This document shows positions 8,701 through 16,167 of a stretch of DNA of 64,000 nucleotides, piece by piece (within the stretch, counting starts at the first letter, position 1; each line of letters opens with the position of its first letter). Made by a program: the position numbers and the translations under genes. The stretch is from NCBI GenBank assembly GCA_000403335.2, contig KE159628.1, positions 185,387-249,386 on the forward strand, in the 5' to 3' direction. The notes beneath the pieces are model-generated. The model did not search any database. It worked only from the letters and a program-made list of their open reading frames with translations, and was not told where the DNA came from. Origin of the DNA: Lachnospiraceae bacterium MD335. GTDB lineage: Bacteria > Bacillota > Clostridia > Lachnospirales > Lachnospiraceae.

Positions 8701-11700
8701 CGCTTCTTTTGTAAACACCTGTTCCCCATCCATGCCGGAAATCGTCAGAACCGCTTTCAGTTTCCGAATATCCTGTGCGCCCGCCGCCTTTACCGTGAGC
8801 AGCTCACAGCCTGCCGTGCTGCGCTCCTCGTCAGCCGTAATCTCAAGCGCAATATCCGCGCTTTTTGTCGTAATGCTTCCCGACTGCTGCATATCCTCCT
8901 CAATCTCAAACAGGGAAGTATTATAACCGCTGTCGCTTACTGCCACAATGTAATCATATTCCGTTCCCGATTTGAGTCCCTTGATAAAGGTCAGCATTCC
9001 TCCTGTCGTATCGCTCACAATAAAGGATTCGCTGCTCTTAATCCACTCCCACTCATCAGCTTCCTTATAAAATACATAAATATAAGAAGTCGTATTAATC
9101 GGATTGTTTGTCAGGGCGCCCTTGAGTGAAATATAAGAGTACCCGCTGTTCGCACTGACATTCGTCAGGCTTCTCGCATCCGCCTGCGTCAATACCTCGC
9201 CGGAATACGTGCCTTTTAATCCGTTTGCCGTGGTCGGAAATGCCGTGTCGCTGACACCCATTACAAATTCATAGATTGTATCCGCATTCAAATCGTCGCT
9301 CAGATAACTTGTAAGCTCAAAGCCGCATGCCGTCTGACCGCTCTCAAGGAGGCTGCTTCTGATGTCCCAGTCCTCTTCCTCTTTTTCCTTAAAAAACAAC
9401 ACCGCGTACTGATTTTCAAAATCAGTTTCTCCCTCAATAGATGCCTGCACGACAAAATTGTGCGCTCCCGCAAGCAGCGATGTAACGCCCATCATCACGC
9501 CGTCGATTTTTGCCTCAAACGTAAAGGTAAACGTACCGTACTCGCCGCCCTTAATGTCACAGAATGAAACGGTATATGTTTTGTTGTCGTCAAGCCCTAC
9601 AATCATGCGGTTATCCGTTTTATAATCCTTTGATTTGTAAAGATTAAAGCTGTCGCCGTACCTTCTGTACTCACCATCCTCCTCACGGATATAGGTAAAC
9701 AGTGTTATATCGTTTGAAATATGTTCCGTTCTGCCGTTGATGCCGATGTTATAATTCACCGCATCGGTCGTATTCGCCGTAATTTCCACGCTTACCTCAG
9801 ATTTTTCGGTCGTGACAAGCTGATAGATGGTGTGCGTAAGCGCCGAGCCTGCATACAGCTCCCACTTAAAACCGTACTGCGTGTTGGGCGAAAGCATCAT
9901 CAAATCCGCTGCCTGCATGGAAACGGTATAGTCCTGCGATGCCGTAAGATTTACTTTTCCCGCCGCCTCCGCGTAAAGCTTTGTCTCGGGATTATAATAA
10001 TACAACTTTACACTGTACGCCGTCGCTTTTTTCAGCTCCGCACTCTTTAAGCGATAAGAAATAATCGAATCATACGCACCCGTATCCGCCGAAAGCTCCG
10101 GATTAATCGGCGACTTTCCGATTTTAAAGGTGCCGCGCTTTACCACGCCCGAAAGGCGGACTTCGTATTCATATTCCGCACCTTCCTGAAGCCCTTTAAT
10201 CGTGCCCTTAACCTTACCCTTTCGTACCGTAACCGCAACAACCTCATACTCGCCGAGCGAATCCTTCATTCTGTATTTAAACTTACCGCTGACAGATTTC
10301 AAATAGTCCTCAATCATAATGGTATAATCTGCGGCGTATGATTTTGTATTATTTTTAACAATATTGACCTTTACGGCGCTTAGCGGAAACGGCGGCTCAG
10401 CAGTGGTCACGGTCGCTGCCGTTTCCTTGAAATGACCTGTATAGCCGGGTTCGTTAATCCAAGCGCGCACCGTATATCTTGTGGAGGCTTCCAAATCCTC
10501 CGCTTTTGCTTCAATGCTCCACCGTTCAAGTCCCTTTGTATCCGTCTTTTCCATACCGGATAAGAGCGTCTTTCCGGATTCATCCAGTATCTCATAACAT
10601 AAGTTAAACGAAGAGGGAACCTCGCCATCGTATGCAGTAATGTCCGCCCGCACCGAAATGCTGTCCGGTCCTGTTTCCTTTATTACATAATGCACCTGAG
10701 CAGGGTATTCTTTTGTGTCAACCGTCGTGTATGCCGTAACAACTCCGCCTGCATTGTAAAATTCAAAATAATATGTCGTCGCCGGCTCTAAACCAGAAAC
10801 GCTTACCTGCCCTAAGCCGCTGATATATTTCTGCAGACTGACTTCTTTTTCGTACTCCGCAAGCGGACCGTACTGAATCCGCGTCACAGGGTCAACTGCT
10901 TCAATGTCAATCGTAATACTGTCATAGGTAGAATGTATGTTTCGAAATACCACATTATCCCTTGACGCGCCTGTTTTCAGCTTAATTGCTTTAGCATCAG
11001 AAACAAGCACTGCTTCGAGTGCCTTTGTGCTGCTGTTAAGCAGATACATTGTAAAGCTGTAATCCTGCGAATGCGTCAGCCCGCTGATGTTCTTTTCTTT
11101 TTTCGAATTCAGGCTGACGGTTTCTTCCGCATATGTATATCCCACATCAGGATTTCCATAGACAATCTGCCACAGATACGTTTCCTGCTGCCCTGATTCT
11201 AAGCTTCCGCTGATTGTAATATCCGCGGCAATCGTACGGCTTGCAGGTCTCCAGCCGATATTTGCCTTTAAGGAAGACACCGTTGCCGTGTAACCGCCGT
11301 CTGTCTCCTGAACAGATGCCACAGCCGCCTTTTTCACGCCAAATCTGACTGTTTTTTCTGTTCCTGCGTCACCGCCCAAACTTATGGCAGGATAGACGGT
11401 CTGACCTTTTTCCAAGTATAGCAAAAGGTATCTTACTTTATCCTGATACGTTCTTTGCTTAATCTGATTTTTCTCTTTGATGCTGTCGTAAATCGTATTT
11501 CTAACGTTTGCGACATCCGCACCCTCAACATAAAAATTAAACCAGCCTGCACTTGGTGCCTTGAACTTAAAAAACTGTTCTTTTGTATCCGCTGATTTTA
11601 ACGTAATGTCCGTGCTCTGTCCGTTTTTTACGGTTTTGCTGAATCTGTCTTCTTCGGACTCGGAACTTTTTTCTTCTGACGAAGATTCCTCTGCGGATGA

Positions 11701-12348
11701 AGATTCCACAACACTTGTTTTTTCCGGTTTGCTTTCCTTTTCTTTTTTCGATTCCTCAACCTTGCTCGATTCCGGTTTTTTACTCTCCTCCTCGGACCTT
11801 GGCTCCGACTTTTCTTCCGACTGTGTCTGTGTCTCGGTTTGCGTCGGTGTCGGTGACGGTGACTCGGGGCGCTCTTCCGTTTCGGTCTGTGTTTGTGTCT
11901 GTGTCGGTATCTGTGTTTCGGTCTGCGTCTCTGTTTCAGTTGGTCCCTGTGTCTGTGTCTGCGTCGGTCCTTCCGGGCTTTCCTCCGTTTCAGGCGGCGC
12001 CTGTGTCGGCGTTGATGTTTCAGGCGGCGCTTCCGTCTGCGGCGGTGTATCTGTGCCCTCCGGTTTTTCCTCCGTCTTTGTCTGCGTCGGCTGCGGCTCG
12101 GGTTTTGGTTCCGGCTCGGGTTCCGGTTTTGGCTCGGGTTCCGGCTCCGGCTTTGGTTCCGGCTCGGGTTTTGGTTCCTCGTCCTTTTTATCCTCTTCCT
12201 TCTTCTCTTCTTCGCCTTCTTCATTTAACGTGACAATCCCCGTGCCCGTTTTATGCGTTTGCACAGATTCTTTCGCAGCCGCGGTCTGCGGAACGCTGCC
12301 TGCGATCAGACAGCTGCATAATAAGATTGCCAATCCCCTGTAAAACAT
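5761..12348 (-). CDS. Very large secreted surface protein with Ig-like and fibronectin-like repeats
   Basis: The 2195-residue product begins with a signal peptide (hydrophobic 5-20, likely cleavage near TAAA-K at 25). Residues about 45-235 form a low-complexity stalk: alternating Glu-Pro-Lys, then Thr/Gln/Pro and Ser/Glu/Lys tracts, resembling a wall-spanning region. The remainder is a chain of beta-sandwich-like segments with fibronectin-III character, such as repeated TxYxFxxY-type strands. One clear Big_2 (bacterial Ig) domain lies near 1280-1370, around VVWSSSDESVARVDADG. No LPXTG signal, enzyme motif or SLH domain was seen, so anchoring is unknown. The start has AGGGGA at a good distance. 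Adhesion or matrix binding is likely but inferred. Confidence 0.8.
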   Translation of the reverse strand: MFYRGLAILLCSCLIAGSVPQTAAAKESVQTHKTGTGIVTLNEEGEEEKKEEDKKDEEPKPEPEPKPEPEPEPKPEPEPEPKPEPQPTQTKTEEKPEGTDTPPQTEAPPETSTPTQAPPETEESPEGPTQTQTQGPTETETQTETQIPTQTQTQTETEERPESPSPTPTQTETQTQSEEKSEPRSEEESKKPESSKVEESKKEKESKPEKTSVVESSSAEESSSEEKSSESEEDRFSKTVKNGQSTDITLKSADTKEQFFKFKAPSAGWFNFYVEGADVANVRNTIYDSIKEKNQIKQRTYQDKVRYLLLYLEKGQTVYPAISLGGDAGTEKTVRFGVKKAAVASVQETDGGYTATVSSLKANIGWRPASRTIAADITISGSLESGQQETYLWQIVYGNPDVGYTYAEETVSLNSKKEKNISGLTHSQDYSFTMYLLNSSTKALEAVLVSDAKAIKLKTGASRDNVVFRNIHSTYDSITIDIEAVDPVTRIQYGPLAEYEKEVSLQKYISGLGQVSVSGLEPATTYYFEFYNAGGVVTAYTTVDTKEYPAQVHYVIKETGPDSISVRADITAYDGEVPSSFNLCYEILDESGKTLLSGMEKTDTKGLERWSIEAKAEDLEASTRYTVRAWINEPGYTGHFKETAATVTTAEPPFPLSAVKVNIVKNNTKSYAADYTIMIEDYLKSVSGKFKYRMKDSLGEYEVVAVTVRKGKVKGTIKGLQEGAEYEYEVRLSGVVKRGTFKIGKSPINPELSADTGAYDSIISYRLKSAELKKATAYSVKLYYYNPETKLYAEAAGKVNLTASQDYTVSMQAADLMMLSPNTQYGFKWELYAGSALTHTIYQLVTTEKSEVSVEITANTTDAVNYNIGINGRTEHISNDITLFTYIREEDGEYRRYGDSFNLYKSKDYKTDNRMIVGLDDNKTYTVSFCDIKGGEYGTFTFTFEAKIDGVMMGVTSLLAGAHNFVVQASIEGETDFENQYAVLFFKEKEEEDWDIRSSLLESGQTACGFELTSYLSDDLNADTIYEFVMGVSDTAFPTTANGLKGTYSGEVLTQADARSLTNVSANSGYSYISLKGALTNNPINTTSYIYVFYKEADEWEWIKSSESFIVSDTTGGMLTFIKGLKSGTEYDYIVAVSDSGYNTSLFEIEEDMQQSGSITTKSADIALEITADEERSTAGCELLTVKAAGAQDIRKLKAVLTISGMDGEQVFTKEADLSEENGYTAELRFEGLSPETAYTVTDAELKVMETVIGECYAGTVAHLTPQYSFTTKSVQLPERIDISQEQLNLLYDTSVSLSAQVVPSDASAEVVWSSSDESVARVDADGTVHAVSQGEAVITAASAYSAETFTQCSVCVKSYAVVEKSLTGDLGKSIRGCTIYKGDTCGIALCEVMPDGTRTEISGYTVQSDKPSVADLSQGMIRGLGVGKTGITLCKDGIDIRVEVRVEAAPERFEIAGLLAKDGRYPAIKNGDMYEIALKDGIRYEIAGAISPSGSFDAQMFDWSVSDNSVLEVTDRGVIIPLSAGEATVTVTPPAGGALEGQQCSFQVCVKPVPEKKTSQIVIDNTKKEMKLEDIVLSDYLGEGWEWKNPKTTIYRLSEDAQPYQFEAVYTGAGYYAGESSIRIYYGNSLTQTQAQPQDAAETQAPLSFGEEMASGEAPEVSVKEITVNTAYNYMDSSGKALSAAQYGMIEIAASEGQYIKSVKLTDDMGIVTSDVLEVCDYGVNGYLIRPVSQELSQGTYKCRLKVVTNDSSEPYLYPMKVKVINKKPALSAKITKSVNLFYTTDKGQLSLMPEIQGMEAASLSWEDALEGTGNGFAIADSGKLAQNGAMVYDIVQENIAVLDGKPADDGVTEGTLTVALKGVREAYSFELHIKTCYEKPKLKLTDYHTGAGSSIVSDANGNEAAIKVYDLTQERMLRCGGTQYGYDDVRCENDAVVIDKNKGYYSLRVSYGGNARLSFLFSAKDWRDTVRAEYTIKNAVPSAVADKDSMIFNSAYSDKAAVNISLKNCAGEARLSDVVIEGANKKSQKLMEDNFISLVHDGSSVNVSITGTGGTGCYTYKLTPYYTDASSGERRALNTLKLRVWLIDGKVRANTETKRIADDKISVNSDFSNLGDSHRVKGARLVGEYGGYFTLQRDSYDMSIINPELCVKAAQPDLLKTSKTYKMSVVYTIETGSGETYEVESRKFRVRLK

Positions 12349-12405
12349 CTGATTTCCCCTTTCTTACTTCAAATCAGTTTCTATCAATTTATATCGGTCA
12401 AAATA

Positions 12406-12461
12406 ATACCGCTTTTTCCACATATTGGATAATATTATACCGCTTTTTCCACAAAAATCAA
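12406..12461 (-). promoter_or_regulatory. Promoter with duplicated 17-base box upstream of the large surface protein gene
   Basis: On the minus strand TTGATT (12456-12461) and TATAAT (12434-12439) are 16 bases apart, a good sigma-A promoter. The 17-base word ATACCGCTTTTTCCACA (plus-strand sense) occurs twice, at 12406-12422 and 12437-12453, exactly 31 bases apart. The first copy in transcription order fills the promoter spacer. The second overlaps a possible second -10, TATTAT. The pair could be regulator sites or a duplicated promoter. Confidence 0.6.
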
Positions 12462-12479
12462 ATAGGTTTACAAAATATT

Positions 12480-13004
12480 TTAACGCCGCTCTCCAATCAG
12501 CTTTTCCATCCACACCATATCATACCAATGCTGAAATTTATACCCGCACTTATGGAACCGCCCCACCATCTGATAACCGCATTTTTCGTGAAATGCCACG
12601 CTGTCATTTGTCAGGTGCGCGTCATCCGTTTCCGTGTAAGCAATACATGCGTTCAGGTTTAAAATACCTTGCGTCTTTAATGCCTCCTCAAGCCTCTCAT
12701 ACAGCCTTGCACCAATTCCCGCGCGCCGCATTCCCGTCTTGACATAAATAGTCGTCTCAACCGCCCGATTGTACGCTGCCTGCGCCTTAAACGCACCTGC
12801 ATAAGTATATCCGACAAGCTCCCCGTCCGCATCCGCGACAAAATAAGGGTATTTCTTTAAGGTATTCCCGATGCGTTCGGAAAATTCCCCTACCGTCGGC
12901 ACCGTATACTCAAAACTTATCGCCGTGTCCCTGACATAAGGTGTAAAGATCTCCAAAAGCTGCCCTGCATCGCTTGGATTTGCTGTTCGTATTGTGATAT
13001 TCAT
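12480..13004 (-). CDS. GNAT acetyltransferase, phosphinothricin acetyltransferase-like
   Basis: The 174-residue product resembles the Pat/YncA group of GNAT enzymes, which acetylate the amino group of small molecules such as phosphinothricin or methionine sulfone using acetyl-CoA. It shows the N-terminal ITIRTANPSDAGQLLEIFTPYV strand-helix unit, the motif-A acetyl-CoA loop RRAGIGARL near 110, and the typical C-terminal GYQMVGRFHKCGYKF. The start at 13004 is chosen over an in-frame ATG at 13097 because AGGGGG lies nine bases upstream and the family's N-terminus begins there. The true substrate is unknown. Confidence 0.87.
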   Translation of the reverse strand: MNITIRTANPSDAGQLLEIFTPYVRDTAISFEYTVPTVGEFSERIGNTLKKYPYFVADADGELVGYTYAGAFKAQAAYNRAVETTIYVKTGMRRAGIGARLYERLEEALKTQGILNLNACIAYTETDDAHLTNDSVAFHEKCGYQMVGRFHKCGYKFQHWYDMVWMEKLIGERR

Positions 13005-13177
13005 TTTTATGTAACCCCCTTTAATTATGGAAACTCTATGTCTTATCATAACATGATTTTGCCCGAATTTCACCTGAAAAACTATTGCCTTTGCCATGTC
13101 CCCTATGATATACTCTGCTTATAATTACTGTAATCACGGATGATTATTTTTATATAACGGAACAAGGAGGTTTTCAT

Positions 13178-13702
13178 ATGACAATAGGAAGTATTTCGGG
13201 TTATCAGCCTTACAATTCGATGTACACAAGTCCGCTTGGCAAGACTTCGCAAAAGCAAGAGGTTCATGCGATTTCAGGTATAGAAACCGAAAAGAAAAGC
13301 GCCAATCCTGACGAGGTTAAAAAACCCGGTCGCAAGTCCTCTCCCGAGGATTGCGAAACCTGTAAAAACCGCACATATCAGGACGGCTCTGATGAAGGCA
13401 ATGTATCCTTTAAATCACCCTCTCATATTTCGCCGGAATCTGCTGCTTCCAAAGTGCGCGCGCACGAAAATGAGCATGTTTCCAACGCGTACAAAAAAGC
13501 TGCCAAAGATAACGGCAAGGTAATGAATGCATCCGTTACCATTCAGACTTCGATTTGTCCCGAATGCGGTCGTACATATGTTTCTGGCGGTCTTACAAAG
13601 ACTTCGATAAAGTATACGAATGAAGATAATCCGTACACAAAAAATCAAAAACAGCTTGATGCAATGAATATGCGCGGTGCAAATGTAGATTACGCCGCGT
13701 AG
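13178..13702 (+). CDS. SprA-like putative metalloprotease
   Basis: The 174-residue product resembles the SprA-related (PF12118-like) putative metalloproteases. Around residue 105 it has RAHENEHVSNA, which contains HExxH, the zinc ligand and catalytic motif of many metalloproteases. A C-terminal CPECGRTYVSGG adds a possible zinc knuckle, and an earlier CETCKN pair lies near 70. No signal peptide is present, and the N-terminal 90 residues are polar and probably disordered. AAGGAGG lies eight bases before the ATG. The Cys-rich gene that follows after 35 bases is likely co-transcribed. Proteolytic activity is inferred from the motif only. Confidence 0.65.
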   Translation: MTIGSISGYQPYNSMYTSPLGKTSQKQEVHAISGIETEKKSANPDEVKKPGRKSSPEDCETCKNRTYQDGSDEGNVSFKSPSHISPESAASKVRAHENEHVSNAYKKAAKDNGKVMNASVTIQTSICPECGRTYVSGGLTKTSIKYTNEDNPYTKNQKQLDAMNMRGANVDYAA

Positions 13703-13737
13703 ATTTCTTAATATTACTTACTTAGAGGAGGATTTTT

Positions 13738-14181
13738 ATGTCAGAAACACATAAAAAAGGATTTGACGCTGACTTAGTGACGGCAGATTTGGAAAACTGC
13801 TGCAGAGGAGTGGAGGTGTGCGGTCAGTGTCACGAGACACATTGTCTCATCGGCTATGCCAAAAGGTGCGTTGAGAATTACAAGCAGGCTCCTAAAAAGA
13901 ATGTTCCCGGCGGTGTGCGCAACATTCCCACCACGGACTTTAAAGTATTTGAAAACGTTGAGCTGGAAACAGCAATTGCACATATTCTAAAGGAATGCAA
14001 GGACTGCAAAGAGGACCACACGGAGAACTGTATTATCAATGTCATCCGCAACTGCTATGAGGTCGGTCTGTTGGGTGATATTCAGCCTTATGAAGGCAGC
14101 TCCCTGCAGTATTTAATGGCGCTCAAAGCAGATTTTCCCGAACGGGCAGATCATATCGCGGCAATTTATTCAACTTTATAA
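13738..14181 (+). CDS. Conserved-looking small Cys-rich protein of unknown function
   Basis: I do not recognise the family. The 147-residue soluble product has several Cys groups: CC at 21-22, CGQCHETHC shortly after, and CKDCKEDHTENC in the middle. This spacing suggests metal or iron-sulfur binding. GAGGAGG precedes the ATG, and a strong terminator follows the stop, so with the upstream SprA-like gene it forms a two-gene unit. No membrane segment or signal peptide is visible. Confidence 0.7.
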   Translation: MSETHKKGFDADLVTADLENCCRGVEVCGQCHETHCLIGYAKRCVENYKQAPKKNVPGGVRNIPTTDFKVFENVELETAIAHILKECKDCKEDHTENCIINVIRNCYEVGLLGDIQPYEGSSLQYLMALKADFPERADHIAAIYSTL

Positions 14182-14194
14182 AAGCATACATAAC

Positions 14195-14234
14195 GCAGCC
14201 GCCTGTGCAACTACTGCATAGACGGCTGCTTTTT
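14195..14234 (+). terminator. Intrinsic terminator after the Cys-rich protein gene
   Basis: GCAGCCG (14195-14201) pairs with CGGCTGC (14223-14229), with an inner CTGTGC/GCATAG extension, and is followed directly by TTTTT. Confidence 0.85.
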
Positions 14235-14256
14235 ATACACACGGGCACTCGGTTTT

Positions 14257-16152
14257 TTACATTCTGTCCTCCAAAAACCGCACAAACTCCTCCTGCGGCA
14301 GCGGCTTTGAGAAATAATATCCCTGTATATGACTAATCCCCAAATCTTCCATCGTCTGATACTGCTCTTTCGTCTCAACGCCCTCCGACACGATTTCCAG
14401 ATTCATCCCGTGTATCATATGGATTGCCGCTTCCATAACATGCTTTGCTTTTCCATTCTCAAAGTAAGAGTTCGTCATGCTTCTGTCAAACTTGATAATA
14501 TCCACCGGCATATCCACAATATAATTCAAATTCGACTGACCCGTTCCGAAATCATCCAATGAAAAGTGTACGCCGTAATCTATCAGATTTTCCATGTTAC
14601 CCAGCAATGTTTTTTTGGCGTTTGTAGACGCCGACTCCGTAATTTCCAAATTGATATATTTGGGATCTACGCCATACTGCTCCATAATTTCAATGTAATC
14701 CTGCGCCAAATGCTCATAGCCGCACTGCACCACGGACAAATTCACTTCAATATAATGCATTCCGTATTGCTCAAGCGGATGCGTCTTAATAAAATTGCAG
14801 ACCTTTCCAAATACAATGCTGCCAAGCTTCAAAATCATGCCACTTTTCTCGGCAATATCAATAAACACGCCCGGCGGTATAATGCTGCCGTCTTTACCGC
14901 GGATACGCACGAGCGCTTCCGCCGATGTAACACGCTGCTCGGTTGTGGAAAAAATCGGCTGGTAAAACACTTCCACGCGGTCGTTTTCCATCGCATCAAC
15001 TATCAGATGAATAATTTCGCGCTCACGGCGTATTTTATCGACGCAATCCTTTTCAATACACAGAAAGTCTTTGTCGGAAAAGGTCTTTTCGTCACGCCGC
15101 ACGTAGCGGATTAAATGCAATACTGTTTCCGCCTGATTGACAATATCCGCATGGGGCAGATACAGCCAACACGGCGTTACATTATCGCCGTTATAGGCTC
15201 CCCAGCCCGACCGAAAGCGTTTGCGGATTTCCTCCACCCGTATTTGTGCGGTTTCAACATCCGTAAACACGACGAAAAATTCGTCCTCCGCATTCTTGAA
15301 TGCATATGCGTCTGGGATTTTCTGCAGATACTCCACAATTTCCATTCGGATACGCTCTCTTTTATCAAGCGATACATTCTGATAAGCGGAATTTTCAAAA
15401 ACAACAGCCAAAACAGCAAAATCCTGTTTTTTCGCAAAAAGCTGACGCATATACAAATACAGCGCACCGCTGTTAAACAGCCCGGAATTCCTGTCAACGT
15501 TCGTCTCCGGATTCTCCAGCTTCAGGTAAAGCACCATGACGCCAATTGCACCGCCATACCCCACAATCAGCAATTCCGTATACATAAACTGAATTTGGGA
15601 CGCAACGACCCAAACCAAAAGCCAAATGCACACTGCCTCCCTGCGCCGGGGATTGATTTTCGCCTTCTCCTTTTTCATCAGGCAAAGGATTGTGATAAAG
15701 AAAACCAACGCCATACCATACGTAACATAAACGCTGGGACCATATGTATATTTCACATTCGCGCCGTCACTCGTATAGCTGTAGTGAAGCGGCACGGCAT
15801 AGGTTGCTGCCACACCGATTAACGTCATAATCCGGTACTTTCGCATTTGCTTTTGGTAGATTTCCCGCACGGTGTAAATATCCACGCACATATAAGACAG
15901 TGCGCTGAGCGCCACACCCAGCAGTGTCACAAGGTATGTCTTTGCCACAAATTTGGCAAACGGCTCAGACAGCACATGGCGGTATTCAATCGCGCCGATG
16001 GAAAGTATATCAACCGTTATGCAGATCAGTGTTGCCCAAAAGACATTTAAAAACGCCTTTTGGGTGTCCAGCGATATTCGTCTTTGGCGCATATAGAAAT
16101 AGAACAGCACCAGCATCAGGACAATACCGCAGCATTGTATCTGTATATGCAT
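14257..16152 (-). CDS. Membrane-bound EAL-domain cyclic-di-GMP phosphodiesterase
   Basis: The 631-residue product has about seven hydrophobic segments over residues 5-220. A diverged GGDEF-like region follows (about 225-375) that lacks the GGDEF signature. An EAL domain fills about 393-631. Its key residues are in place: EAL at 412-414, LEITES near 502-507, DDFGTG near 533-538, the Lys of DIIKFD near 554, and SEGVE near 589-593. It should therefore hydrolyse c-di-GMP to pGpG. Its ATG has AAGGGG upstream and follows the alpha-galactosidase stop by only 15 bases, so the two are probably one operon. The N-terminal membrane region may sense an unknown signal. Confidence 0.9.
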   Translation of the reverse strand: MHIQIQCCGIVLMLVLFYFYMRQRRISLDTQKAFLNVFWATLICITVDILSIGAIEYRHVLSEPFAKFVAKTYLVTLLGVALSALSYMCVDIYTVREIYQKQMRKYRIMTLIGVAATYAVPLHYSYTSDGANVKYTYGPSVYVTYGMALVFFITILCLMKKEKAKINPRRREAVCIWLLVWVVASQIQFMYTELLIVGYGGAIGVMVLYLKLENPETNVDRNSGLFNSGALYLYMRQLFAKKQDFAVLAVVFENSAYQNVSLDKRERIRMEIVEYLQKIPDAYAFKNAEDEFFVVFTDVETAQIRVEEIRKRFRSGWGAYNGDNVTPCWLYLPHADIVNQAETVLHLIRYVRRDEKTFSDKDFLCIEKDCVDKIRREREIIHLIVDAMENDRVEVFYQPIFSTTEQRVTSAEALVRIRGKDGSIIPPGVFIDIAEKSGMILKLGSIVFGKVCNFIKTHPLEQYGMHYIEVNLSVVQCGYEHLAQDYIEIMEQYGVDPKYINLEITESASTNAKKTLLGNMENLIDYGVHFSLDDFGTGQSNLNYIVDMPVDIIKFDRSMTNSYFENGKAKHVMEAAIHMIHGMNLEIVSEGVETKEQYQTMEDLGISHIQGYYFSKPLPQEEFVRFLEDRM

Positions 16153-16167
16153 TCTTTGTTCCCCTTC

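Noticed and set aside
7288-9129. Plus-strand frames of 160-190 codons inside the large surface protein region
   Set aside because: They are shadows of the minus-strand gene and show Arg/Leu/Cys-rich composition without domains.
11820-12200. Short direct repeats resembling a repeat array
   Set aside because: They are coding repeats (EPKPEP and TQTQ units), with no uniform repeat-spacer pattern, so this is not a CRISPR array.
11561-12343. A long plus-strand open frame rich in Ser, Gly and Val, plus other frames in the same place
   Set aside because: It is the complement of the low-complexity Glu/Pro/Thr stalk of the minus-strand surface protein. Biased codons there remove stops in all frames, and no ribosome binding site is present.
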